From Betaproteobacteria bacterium (lineage in GTDB: Bacteria; Pseudomonadota; Gammaproteobacteria; Burkholderiales; Sulfuriferulaceae): DNA of 6,404 bases. Below the pieces are notes generated by a model that worked only from the letters and a program-made list of their open reading frames with translations, was not told where the DNA came from and did no database searches. The translations under genes and the position numbers were made by a program. The stretch spans positions 1 through 6,404 of the forward strand of contig DMQT01000166.1 of the NCBI GenBank assembly GCA_003455595.1. The letters are read 5' to 3'. Of the stretch, positions 1 through 6,300 are shown in pieces (the first letter of the stretch is position 1; the number at the start of each line of letters is the position of its first letter).

Positions 1-594
1 CATTTTTATCCTGCGCAGATCAGCTTGCTGGCTGATACCGGCAAGCAGCTCGAACAAACCTGGCAGGTGAGTACGTCGTTTGTGCCGCTGCGCACGGGTC
101 AATTGACCTTGCCGGAACGGGTGCTGGCTTATTACGATCCCAGCCGCGGGCTGCAAACGCAGGTGCTGGCGGCGCAGCGCGTGACGGTGGTGAATCCGCT
201 TTGGGCAAGTTTGCGTCGGATCGGCATATTCAGTGTTGTCGGGCTGATGCTGGTATTGGGAATGTATTGGTTCGGAAAAGCTGCCCGGCGCTGGCTAATA
301 CGCCGTGCATCGCTGCGTCAGGTAATGAGCGCAAGCGACTGGCAACAGCTCAAGCAGGCGGTACTGGCGTTTGACTGGGGTGATAGCGCGTTTGGCTGCG
401 TCAGCTTACAGCGCTGGCTGGCCGTGTTCGCGACGCGTTATGGCCAGAACGCGGTGTTAGACCGCGCGCTATCCGGGCTGGAGGCGGGTTGTTATGGCTC
501 GGCTAAAAATCATATTGACTTGCCCGCCGTGCGACTGGCGGTGTGGCGCGTACTGCGGGCGGTCAAACGCCAGCTGATATCGGTGGTGCAATAA
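1..594 (+). CDS. batD: BatD-like membrane protein, C-terminal part (5' end outside window)
   Basis: The reading frame is open from the first base, so this is the last 197 residues of a longer protein cut by the window edge. Residues about 20-64 look like the end of a beta-rich extracytoplasmic domain. They include a 'VPLRTGQLTLPE' stretch and a 'YYDPSRG' stretch, which resemble the BatD (aerotolerance/oxygen-tolerance) family pattern of a proline/glycine turn followed by 'LP' and a strand. One hydrophobic segment at about 74-91 is flanked by Arg/Lys (RR before it, K-RR after it). A basic tail of about 100 residues follows and is probably cytoplasmic. Family knowledge: BatD proteins have a large periplasmic region, one C-terminal membrane segment and a tail, and are usually encoded with MoxR ATPase and BatA/BatB VWA-domain genes; those would lie upstream of this window. 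The assignment rests on architecture and short motifs. A different single-pass membrane protein is possible. Confidence 0.6.
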   Translation, partial: HFYPAQISLLADTGKQLEQTWQVSTSFVPLRTGQLTLPERVLAYYDPSRGLQTQVLAAQRVTVVNPLWASLRRIGIFSVVGLMLVLGMYWFGKAARRWLIRRASLRQVMSASDWQQLKQAVLAFDWGDSAFGCVSLQRWLAVFATRYGQNAVLDRALSGLEAGCYGSAKNHIDLPAVRLAVWRVLRAVKRQLISVVQ

Positions 595-622
595 AAAAAC
601 GGAGCACTAGGCTCCGTTTTTT
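594..622. terminator. Bidirectional rho-independent terminator
   Basis: A perfect inverted repeat has the GC-rich arm CGGAGC (600-605), a 5-base loop (606-610) and GCTCCG (611-616). Six A (594-599) precede it and six T (617-622) follow, so the U-tract and A-tract also pair. Read from either strand it is a G+C stem followed by U residues. It overlaps the stop codon of the batD-like gene and lies 26 bases beyond the stop of the convergent small gene, so it can end both transcripts. Confidence 0.9.
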
Positions 623-648
623 GACAGACCGGGGAATGTGCCCGGATA

Positions 649-954
649 TTATTTGCCCATGTGCGGCGAGGAGGAGTAACGTTCCATCACGCTGCGGTCT
701 TTCCAGACTTTTTCATCCAGCACGGCGGCCGGAATGGAAAACTGGTTTTCCCGATCTATCGCGAGCTCTTTCACGATTTTGGTGACGTTGTCGTAAGCGA
801 TCTTGTGCAGCAAGCCGCCGCTGTCCGTCATGCGGGCAATCATGCTGGTTTCAAACAGCTTGTAGACGTAGATGTTGGCAGGATGCAGTTTGCCATCGGC
901 GGCACGCAAAGTGATAGTGTAACGGGTGTTTTCTTTGAAGCTGCTCTTATCCAA
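649..954 (-). CDS. Small conserved-looking protein of unknown function (about 101 aa, TTG start)
   Basis: I do not recognise this protein. I place the start at a TTG codon (952-954) because an AGGAG lies 7 bases upstream of it on the minus strand. The frame could extend 18 codons further to a TTG at 1008, but no ribosome site precedes that. The product begins M-DKSSFKENTRYTITL, is charged and soluble, and has no signal peptide, membrane segment or cysteine. Residues about 11-60 alternate hydrophobic and polar residues with a D-G-K turn, an I-Y-V-Y strand, a glycine pair and a final 'V-x-x-IVKE' strand, which suggests a small beta barrel (inference). Residues 61-101 form a charged tail ending 'ERYSSSPHMGK'. 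The gene is transcribed away from soeA and towards batD, with a shared terminator at its 3' end. The opposite-strand frame over the same stretch has no convincing ribosome site and looks like a shadow. Confidence 0.8.
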   Translation of the reverse strand: MDKSSFKENTRYTITLRAADGKLHPANIYVYKLFETSMIARMTDSGGLLHKIAYDNVTKIVKELAIDRENQFSIPAAVLDEKVWKDRSVMERYSSSPHMGK

Positions 955-961
955 TGCAAAA

Positions 962-966
962 CTCCT
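962..966 (-). promoter_or_regulatory. Ribosome binding site deciding the TTG start of the small gene
   Basis: The minus strand reads AGGAG here, 7 bases before TTG at 954-952. This is the only good Shine-Dalgarno near the 5' end of the frame and supports the shorter, TTG-started product. Confidence 0.7.
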
Positions 967-1090
967 GATAATGGCCGAGAATGAACCCAAGCAAAGCTGC
1001 CTGGGCAAGCGATATAGAGATTACTAATACTCTAACATGTAATTTCCGCACCCACAATCTGACACGCATGATTCGGGACAAGGGGATGCG

Positions 1091-1120
1091 CTTACAAAAA
1101 TTAATTTATAGGGCTATAAA
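1091..1120 (+). promoter_or_regulatory. Candidate sigma70-type promoter for soeABC
   Basis: CTTACA (1091-1096, 4 of 6 to the -35 consensus) is separated by 18 bases from TATAAA (1115-1120, 5 of 6 to the -10 consensus). Transcription would start near 1127 and give a leader of about 87 bases before soeA. The gap is AT-rich, so chance matches are likely and another start is possible. The -10 lies inside the inverted repeat listed separately. Confidence 0.35.
1105..1120. repeat. Perfect 7-bp inverted repeat over the candidate soeA -10
   Basis: TTTATAG (1105-1111) and CTATAAA (1114-1120) are exact reverse complements around a GG centre. The right arm contains the candidate -10 hexamer for soeA, and by symmetry the left arm offers a TATAAA on the minus strand. 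It could be an operator half-site pair or a back-to-back -10; it could also be chance in AT-rich DNA. The 955-1213 gap holds no RNA gene or further ORF that I can support. Confidence 0.4.
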
Positions 1121-1213
1121 ATCAGCAGTTTGCCTAGCATGCTCTGTTTAAGAGAGAATATTAGAAGAAAGTAATACGCTACTATTTATTAATCAATTAT
1201 AAACAACAAGTTA

Positions 1214-4087
1214 ATGAACGCGATCGTAAAAATAGAAAACCACGACAAGCAGGAAATCAAATTTACCACGTGCTACATGTGTGCTTGCCGCTGCGGCATC
1301 AAGGTGACGCTGGAAGCGGATAAAGTCCGTTTTATTCAGGGAAACCGTAACCACCCAACCAACCAGGGCGTACTGTGCGCCAAGGGCTCGGCCGGCATCA
1401 TGAAGCAGTATTCTGCGGCGAAATTGCGCAAGCCATTGCTGCGCAAGCCCGGTTCAGAACGCGGTGATGGCGAGTTTGTTGAAATCGAGTGGGATGAAGC
1501 GCTCGATATGTTGACCGAGCGCCTCGGCAACATCCGCGCCACCGACCCGTCAAAATTGGCGTTTTTCACCGGACGTGACCAGATGCAGGCTTTGACCGGT
1601 CTGTGGGCGCAGCAGTTTGGCACGCCTAACTGGGCAGCTCACGGTGGTTTCTGTTCGGTCAACATGGCGGCGGCGGGGCTGTATTCAATCGGCTTCTCGT
1701 TCTGGGAATTTGGCGCGCCGGACTGGGATTACGCCAAATATTTCATCATGTGGGGGGTGGCCGAAGACCATTCTTCCAACCCGATCAAGATTGGCCTGGA
1801 AAAACTCAAGCGCCACGGCGGCAAGTTCGTGTCGGTCAACCCGGTGCGCACCGGCTATTCGGCGATTGCCGACGAATGGATCCCGATCAAGCCGGGCATG
1901 GATGGTCTGCTCGCCTTGTCAGTGGTGCATGTGCTGCTGTCACGCGAGTTGTTCGACTGGGATTTCCTGATTCGCTACACCAACTCGGCCTGGCTGGTGG
2001 TGGATACCCCGGACAAAGTCGGCAATGGCCTGTTCCTGCGCGATGAAGCGGGTAACCCGCTGGTGTGGGACATTGAGCAAGAGGCCTTCGTCAACGGTCT
2101 GGGCAAGGACATTGCGCCCGCGTTGTTTGGCGATTTTGTTGCCCCTGATGGACGTCCGGTGCGCACGGTGATGAGCCTCACAGCCGAGCGTTATCTGGAT
2201 GAGCGTTACGCGCCCGAGAACGTGGCGGAAGAATGTGGCGTGTCGGCAGAAACCATCGAACGCATGGCGCTGGAAATGGCGCACGTGGCGTTCAAGGAAA
2301 CTGTTGAGTTGGATATTGAGTGGACCGACAGTTGGGGTCGCAAACACGACAAGGTGATTGGCCGCCCGGTGGCGATGTACGCCATGCGCGGCATCGCTGC
2401 ACACTCGAACGGCTTCCACGCCTGCCGCGCAGTGCACTTGATTCAAATGCTGCTGGGCGCGCTTGACGGCCCGGGTAACTTCCGCGCCCGTGCGCCGTAC
2501 CCTAAACCAGTGCCTCCGCACCAGTTGCCGGAAAACAACCAGGACGTCATCAACGCGCCGAATACGCCGCTGTCGCGCACGCCGCTGGGTTTCCCGATGC
2601 GGCCGGAAGACCTGGTGATTGACTCTGACGGCAATCCGCTACGCATCGACAAGGCCTATTCGTGGGAGATCCCGATTGCGTCGCATGGCCTGATGCACAT
2701 GGTGATTACCAACGCCACCAACCATGATCCCTATGCCATCGATACGCTGATGCTGTTCATGTCGAACATGGCGTGGAACTCGACCATGAACACCAAAAAC
2801 GTGCAGGATATGTTGCGCGAAAAAGACCCGGAAGAGCCGGGTCAGCACAAGATACCGTTCTTGGTGGTGGTAGATGCGTTCCACTCCGAAATGGTCAACT
2901 TTGCCGATCTGGTGTTGCCGGATACCACGTATCTGGAGCGTCACGACACCATCTCGCTGCTGGATCGTCCGATCTCCGAACCGGATGCAGCGGCCGACGC
3001 GATTCGCTATCCGTTGCTGAAACTCGACCGCGACGTGCGGCCATGGCAGGAGGTGTTGGTGGAAATGGCCTCGCGTCTGAAATTCCCGGCGTTCACCCAC
3101 GCCGACGGTACGCGCAAGTTCAAGGACTACCCGGATTTCATCGTCAATTACGAGCGTTCGCCCGGCGTTGGTTTTCTGGCTGGATGGCGTGGCAAGAATG
3201 GTGAAAAGTCGCTCAAGGGCGAGCCGAATCCGAAACAGTGGGAAAAGTACATCGAGAACGAGTCGTTCTTTGCCCACCATTGGCCGGATAGTCAGAAATA
3301 CAATCGCTTTGCCAACAAGGAATACTTGGATGTCGCCGCTGACGTGGGTTTCATAGGAAAATCCGAGCCTATCATCATGCAGATTTATTCCGAGCCGCTG
3401 CAAAAATTCCGCCTCGCCGGACAGGGTTTGTACGATGGGCCGCAACCGAATAATCAAGTAGATCGAGAGCGTCTGGCGACGTACTTTGACCCTCTCCCGT
3501 TGTGGTATAAGCCGCTCGAACAGACGCGGATTGATGAAAATGAATATCCGTTCTTCGCGCTGACCCAGCGCCCGATGTTGATGTACCACTCATGGGATTC
3601 GCAAAATGTGTGGCTGCGGCAGATTCTGGCGCAGAACTATATGTACATGAACCGCGCCCAGGCCGGACGGCTGGGATTACAGGATTTCGACTGGATATGG
3701 GTTGAATCGCACAACGGCAAGATTCGCTGCCAGTTGCGCACCATGGAAGGCACCCAGGAAAACACTATCTGGACCTGGAACGCCATCGGCAAACAGGGCG
3801 GGGCTTGGGGCTTGAAGCCGGATGCGTCGGAAGCGAAAAAAGGCTTTCTGCTCAATCATCTAATTTCGGAGTTGTTGCCGGCCAAGCAAGGCGAGCGCCG
3901 CATCACCAACTCGGATCCGGTGACGGGACAAGCGGCCTGGTTCGATTTGCGCGTCAAGGTTTACAAAGCTGCGCCGGGTGAGGAAGGCAGCTGGCCTGAA
4001 TTCCCTGCCATAAAGCCATTGCCGGGTGACACAGGCAAGCGGCCTGATGTGTTGCGTTACAGCGCGCGCAGCGACGACAAAGAATAA
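1214..4087 (+). CDS. soeA: SoeA, molybdopterin catalytic subunit of cytoplasmic sulfite dehydrogenase (sulfite:quinone oxidoreductase)
   Basis: A 957-residue Mo-bisPGD oxidoreductase that should oxidise sulfite to sulfate in the cytoplasm and pass electrons to SoeB. The N-terminal [4Fe-4S] motif is C20-x2-C23-x3-C27-x27-C55, followed by K57, with an extra C25 inside it. The molybdopterin domain runs from about 70 to 700. C147 in 'GGFCSVN' is the likely Mo ligand by position, and 'FADLVLPDTTYLE' (563-575) is a typical motif of the superfamily. The C-terminal dinucleotide-binding domain spans about 778-935 ('LTQRP' near its start). There is no twin-arginine signal, which fits SoeA rather than the exported PsrA/PhsA/TtrA relatives. 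ATG at 1214 is the only reasonable start, since an in-frame stop lies 24 bases upstream; the preceding bases contain no clear Shine-Dalgarno. soeB and soeC follow, matching the soeABC order known from purple sulfur bacteria. The substrate is inferred from homology and from neighbouring sulfur genes; a polysulfide or thiosulfate reductase relative is the main alternative. Confidence 0.9.
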   Translation: MNAIVKIENHDKQEIKFTTCYMCACRCGIKVTLEADKVRFIQGNRNHPTNQGVLCAKGSAGIMKQYSAAKLRKPLLRKPGSERGDGEFVEIEWDEALDMLTERLGNIRATDPSKLAFFTGRDQMQALTGLWAQQFGTPNWAAHGGFCSVNMAAAGLYSIGFSFWEFGAPDWDYAKYFIMWGVAEDHSSNPIKIGLEKLKRHGGKFVSVNPVRTGYSAIADEWIPIKPGMDGLLALSVVHVLLSRELFDWDFLIRYTNSAWLVVDTPDKVGNGLFLRDEAGNPLVWDIEQEAFVNGLGKDIAPALFGDFVAPDGRPVRTVMSLTAERYLDERYAPENVAEECGVSAETIERMALEMAHVAFKETVELDIEWTDSWGRKHDKVIGRPVAMYAMRGIAAHSNGFHACRAVHLIQMLLGALDGPGNFRARAPYPKPVPPHQLPENNQDVINAPNTPLSRTPLGFPMRPEDLVIDSDGNPLRIDKAYSWEIPIASHGLMHMVITNATNHDPYAIDTLMLFMSNMAWNSTMNTKNVQDMLREKDPEEPGQHKIPFLVVVDAFHSEMVNFADLVLPDTTYLERHDTISLLDRPISEPDAAADAIRYPLLKLDRDVRPWQEVLVEMASRLKFPAFTHADGTRKFKDYPDFIVNYERSPGVGFLAGWRGKNGEKSLKGEPNPKQWEKYIENESFFAHHWPDSQKYNRFANKEYLDVAADVGFIGKSEPIIMQIYSEPLQKFRLAGQGLYDGPQPNNQVDRERLATYFDPLPLWYKPLEQTRIDENEYPFFALTQRPMLMYHSWDSQNVWLRQILAQNYMYMNRAQAGRLGLQDFDWIWVESHNGKIRCQLRTMEGTQENTIWTWNAIGKQGGAWGLKPDASEAKKGFLLNHLISELLPAKQGERRITNSDPVTGQAAWFDLRVKVYKAAPGEEGSWPEFPAIKPLPGDTGKRPDVLRYSARSDDKE

Positions 4088-4102
4088 ATTCGACGAATCA
4101 GC

Positions 4103-4131
4103 GTAGCGGGTGCGCATGATGCACCCGCTAC
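4103..4131 (+). other. Intercistronic stem-loop between soeA and soeB
   Basis: GTAGCGGGTGC (4103-4113) and GCACCCGCTAC (4121-4131) are perfect 11-bp arms around a 7-base loop. It occupies most of the 63-bp soeA-soeB gap and ends 8 bases before the GAGAG ribosome site of soeB. No run of U follows (the next bases are TCATTATTG), so it is not a standard intrinsic terminator. A role as an RNA-stability or processing element that sets subunit ratios, or as partial attenuation, is inference. Confidence 0.75.
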
Positions 4132-4150
4132 TCATTATTGAGAGAACAGC

Positions 4151-4846
4151 ATGAGATTAGGCCTCGTTATTGACCTCGACGTGTGTGTCGGTTGTCACGC
4201 TTGTGCGATTGCGTGCAAGGAATGGAACGCCTCCGGTGCCACGGCACCGCTTACCGATTATCAGCCGTATGGCGCAGAGCCATCGGGTGTCTGGTTTAAC
4301 CGCATCCGCAGTTATGAAGTGGGTGACTATCCTAACAACAAAACCATCAATTTTCCGATGTCGTGCATGCACTGCGAAGATGCGGACTGCGTCACCGTAT
4401 GCCCGACGGGGGCTTCGTACAAGCGTGCTGAAGATGGCATTGTGCTGGTCGATCAAACCAAGTGCATGGGCTGTAATTACTGCTCATGGGCGTGTCCGTA
4501 CGGTGCGCGTGAACTGGACCGCGAGTCCGGTACGATGAAAAAGTGTACCTTGTGCGTGGATCGTATTTATGATCAGAAAATTCCGCTGGAAGAGCGTCAG
4601 CCCGCCTGCGTGCTGACGTGTCCGGCGCATGCACGCATGTTTGGCGATATCGACGACCCCAACTCCGCAGTGAGCAGAGTGGTGCGTGAGCGCGGCGGCT
4701 ATCAACTGATGCCGGAACTGGGCTATAACCCAACCAATCACTACCTGCCGGTGCGCAAGGCATCCCCGATATCCACTGACAATATGGGCAAGCCAGGTTT
4801 CAAGGACCGGCTCAAAGGCATAGCCAACCGTATCGTCAAGCGCTAA
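4151..4846 (+). CDS. soeB: SoeB, four-cluster [4Fe-4S] electron-transfer subunit of sulfite dehydrogenase
   Basis: A 231-residue ferredoxin-type subunit of the DmsB/PsrB/NrfC class that carries electrons from SoeA to the membrane subunit SoeC on the cytoplasmic face. Sixteen cysteines fall in four groups: C12-x2-C15-x2-C18-x3-C22; C72-x2-C75-x4-C80-x3-C84; C105-x2-C108-x2-C111-x3-C115; and C132-x2-C135-x17-C153-x3-C157. This is the full set for four [4Fe-4S] clusters, with none lost. Each of the first three final cysteines is in the usual context (CK, CP, CP), and 'CPAHA' closes the fourth group. There is no signal peptide; the protein starts directly with the 'LVIDLDVCVGC' fold. A GAGAG lies 6 bases upstream of the ATG. 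The residues after about 170 form a short tail that ends basic (KGIANRIVKR), which may contact SoeC or the membrane (inference). The gene lies 63 bp after soeA and 48 bp before soeC. Confidence 0.93.
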   Translation: MRLGLVIDLDVCVGCHACAIACKEWNASGATAPLTDYQPYGAEPSGVWFNRIRSYEVGDYPNNKTINFPMSCMHCEDADCVTVCPTGASYKRAEDGIVLVDQTKCMGCNYCSWACPYGARELDRESGTMKKCTLCVDRIYDQKIPLEERQPACVLTCPAHARMFGDIDDPNSAVSRVVRERGGYQLMPELGYNPTNHYLPVRKASPISTDNMGKPGFKDRLKGIANRIVKR

Positions 4847-4894
4847 CAAATCCAGCGCGCCGCTAAAACCAAAATTCGTCATAAGGAATCCAGT

Positions 4895-5830
4895 ATGCAT
4901 CCGGCATTTTCAGTCATATTTTTCACGGTCAGCTCCGGCGCCGGTTTTGGGTTGTTTGCGCTGCTATATCTAGCCGACATATTCGGCCTAGGCGGCGCAC
5001 TGCCGGTTGAGCAGAAACTGATCGCCGGTATATTGGCTTTGGTGCTAGTGGGCGCGGGCCTGACCTCATCCATGTTCCACCTCGCCAACCCAAAAAATGC
5101 CTGGCGCGCGTTTAGCCGTTATCGTACTTCCTGGCTGTCGCGTGAAGGTGTGTTCGCGATGGTGTTTTTCCCGTTTGCTTTGGTCTACCTGGCGCTGACC
5201 TGGTTACATCTGCCAGAACTGGAAGTTGTGCGTATGGTTGCGGGCGGCTTGGGTGCCATGCTGGCCTGGATCACTATTTTCAGCACAGGCATGATCTATG
5301 GTTGCCTGAAAACCATACGTCAGTGGAATTCGCCGCTGGTGCCGGCCAATTATCTGGCGTTGGGGCATTTTACCGGCGCGTTGATTTTGCTTGCCATCGC
5401 CAGCCAGGGGGGTGTCGAGTTGAATGGCTACATCGCGCTGGTATTGGCGCTGTTGGTTGCCGCCGCCGCACTAAAAGCGATTTACTACTTCTGGATTGCC
5501 AATCCGGGTACCGGCTCGACTATCCAGACCGCGACCGGCTTTACTCGGGGCAACGTCAGGCTGCTTGATACCGGGCATACCCACGGCACCTTTTTGACCC
5601 AGGAATTTGGTTTTCAAATTGCGCGCAAGTATGCCCTGTTGCTTAAGTCATTTGTGTTTTTGATGGGTTTTCTGGTGCCCGCCCTGATGCTTACGTTGGG
5701 GAAAGACATCAATCTCGCAATCTACGCAGCAGTCGCTACGGCGCTGCTGGGCATGGTTGTAGAGCGCTGGCTGTTTTTTGCTGAAGCGCGCCATGTTGTT
5801 AACCTTTATCATGGCGCACAACATTGTTAA
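4895..5830 (+). CDS. soeC: SoeC, membrane anchor (DmsC/NrfD-like) of sulfite dehydrogenase
   Basis: A 311-residue integral membrane protein that anchors SoeAB and should hand their electrons to the quinone pool. About eight hydrophobic segments are visible: residues 5-27, 42-62, 86-104, 112-136, 153-170, 178-200, 247-268 and 273-295. The stretch after helix 2, 'HLANPKNAWRAF' followed by 'RTSWLSREG' (62-85), is typical of the DmsC anchor family. Helix count and length fit DmsC-type anchors. The start is firm: AAGGA (4883-4887) lies 7 bases before the ATG. The polar loop between helices 6 and 7 (about 201-245) includes 'DTGHTHGTFLTQEFGF', with two histidines. The protein ends in a cysteine (C311). 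No terminator follows the stop, so read-through into the rhodanese gene is possible. Quinone as acceptor is family knowledge, not something the sequence shows. Confidence 0.9.
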   Translation: MHPAFSVIFFTVSSGAGFGLFALLYLADIFGLGGALPVEQKLIAGILALVLVGAGLTSSMFHLANPKNAWRAFSRYRTSWLSREGVFAMVFFPFALVYLALTWLHLPELEVVRMVAGGLGAMLAWITIFSTGMIYGCLKTIRQWNSPLVPANYLALGHFTGALILLAIASQGGVELNGYIALVLALLVAAAALKAIYYFWIANPGTGSTIQTATGFTRGNVRLLDTGHTHGTFLTQEFGFQIARKYALLLKSFVFLMGFLVPALMLTLGKDINLAIYAAVATALLGMVVERWLFFAEARHVVNLYHGAQHC

Positions 5831-5848
5831 CAAAAAGTTACAGAGTGT

Positions 5849-5876
5849 TTGCATAACAGTAGTATTTTGGTATATT
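5849..5876 (+). promoter_or_regulatory. Extended -10 promoter upstream of the rhodanese gene
   Basis: TTGCAT (5849-5854) is a weak -35 (first three bases match). It is separated by 16 bases from TATATT (5871-5876, 5 of 6), which is preceded by TGG, giving an extended -10 (TGnTATATT). Transcription would start near 5883 and leave a leader of about 29 bases. This would let rhodanese and tusA be expressed separately from soeABC. Confidence 0.5.
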
Positions 5877-5911
5877 CGCATTCTTTAAAGTGCTTTGCTG
5901 GGGCGTGAGTT

Positions 5912-6235
5912 ATGTACGGCTTTAAGGAAATCGATGTTGCTGGTTTGGAAGCACTGAAATCCAGTGGTGGGTTCGTGCTGATTGATGTGCGTACAGACGC
6001 CGAGGTGTCGCGCGGCATGATTGATAACGCAGTGCATATGCCTTTGCATTTGCTGCCGATAAAGGCGCAAGATATTCCGCAGGACAAACCTGTCGTGTTT
6101 TATTGTCAATCCGGTGGGCGTTCCGCGCAAGCATGTGCATTCCTTGCATCCAAGGGCTATCTGAATGTTTATAATTTGCAAGGTGGTATCATGGGTTGGA
6201 TGCGATCAGGCAAGCCGCTGGCGGTCGTCGCCTAG
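5912..6235 (+). CDS. Single-domain rhodanese (sulfurtransferase)
   Basis: A 107-residue single rhodanese domain without a signal peptide, so cytoplasmic. The N-terminal 'FVLIDVRTDAEVSRGMID' (21-38) is the usual strand plus the D-V-R motif. The active-site loop C65-QSGGRS-71 has the six-residue loop after the catalytic cysteine, including R70, that is typical of sulfane-sulfur transferases. 'LQGGIMGW' (89-96) is the conserved C-terminal motif. The enzyme would hold a persulfide on C65 and pass it to an acceptor thiol. A tusA gene follows directly, as in the rhd-tusA(-dsrE2) clusters of sulfur oxidisers, so TusA is the likely partner (context inference). The ATG at 5912 has only a weak ribosome site (GGGG, 5900-5903, 8 bases upstream). 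In sulfur oxidisers such proteins mobilise cytoplasmic sulfane sulfur; a housekeeping role in tRNA thiolation is less likely beside soeABC. Confidence 0.9.
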   Translation: MYGFKEIDVAGLEALKSSGGFVLIDVRTDAEVSRGMIDNAVHMPLHLLPIKAQDIPQDKPVVFYCQSGGRSAQACAFLASKGYLNVYNLQGGIMGWMRSGKPLAVVA

Positions 6236-6250
6236 GGGTTGATTTTGTAG

Positions 6251-6279
6251 TTGCAATTGTTGTCTGACTGGTTTATGGT
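6251..6279 (+). promoter_or_regulatory. Weak candidate promoter for tusA
   Basis: TTGCAA (6251-6256, 4 of 6) and TATGGT (6274-6279, 4 of 6) are separated by 17 bases. The match is modest. tusA may instead be read from the promoter ahead of the rhodanese gene, since no terminator lies between them. Confidence 0.25.
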
Positions 6280-6290
6280 TCACCGCCTTA

Positions 6291-6300
6291 TTTTTTTTTT
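6291..6300 (+). repeat. Run of ten T upstream of tusA
   Basis: Ten consecutive T end 6 bases before the AGGAG ribosome site of tusA. No stable GC-rich hairpin stands directly before the run, so I do not call it a terminator. It would place a U-rich tract in the tusA leader. Confidence 0.85.

Noticed and set aside
543..785. 80-residue + strand frame spanning the batD end, terminator and small gene
   Set aside because: It runs through a strong terminator and overlaps two better-supported genes in other frames.
661..984. 107-residue frame on the + strand opposite the small gene
   Set aside because: It lies antisense to the 649-954 gene over almost all its length, has no convincing ribosome site, and its product reads as low-complexity shadow (histidine/alanine/glycine rich). 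The minus-strand frame has AGGAG and sits next to the terminator.
1029..1057. Minus-strand promoter for the small gene: TTGTGG (1052-1057), 17-base spacer, TAGAGT (1029-1034) preceded by TGT
   Set aside because: It has only 3 of 6 and 4 of 6 matches in AT-rich DNA. It is plausible by position but too weak to list as a feature.
1940..2521. 193-residue open frame on the minus strand inside soeA
   Set aside because: It is a shadow of soeA, with His/Arg/Val-rich composition and no recognisable fold.
2639..3589. 316-residue open frame on the minus strand inside soeA
   Set aside because: Long antisense frames are common opposite G+C-rich genes. The product is rich in Arg/His with no domain, while soeA on the + strand shows clear motifs throughout.
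1214..4087. soeA as an exported polysulfide/thiosulfate/tetrathionate reductase subunit
   Set aside because: The N-terminus has no twin-arginine signal and begins with the cluster motif within 20 residues. Together with the soeBC partners and the sulfur-oxidation neighbours this favours cytoplasmic SoeA.
6220..6232. GGCG-loop-CGCC hairpin at the end of the rhodanese gene as a terminator
   Set aside because: The stem is only 4 bp and no T-run follows directly. The T10 tract is about 60 bases further on, without a stable stem before it.
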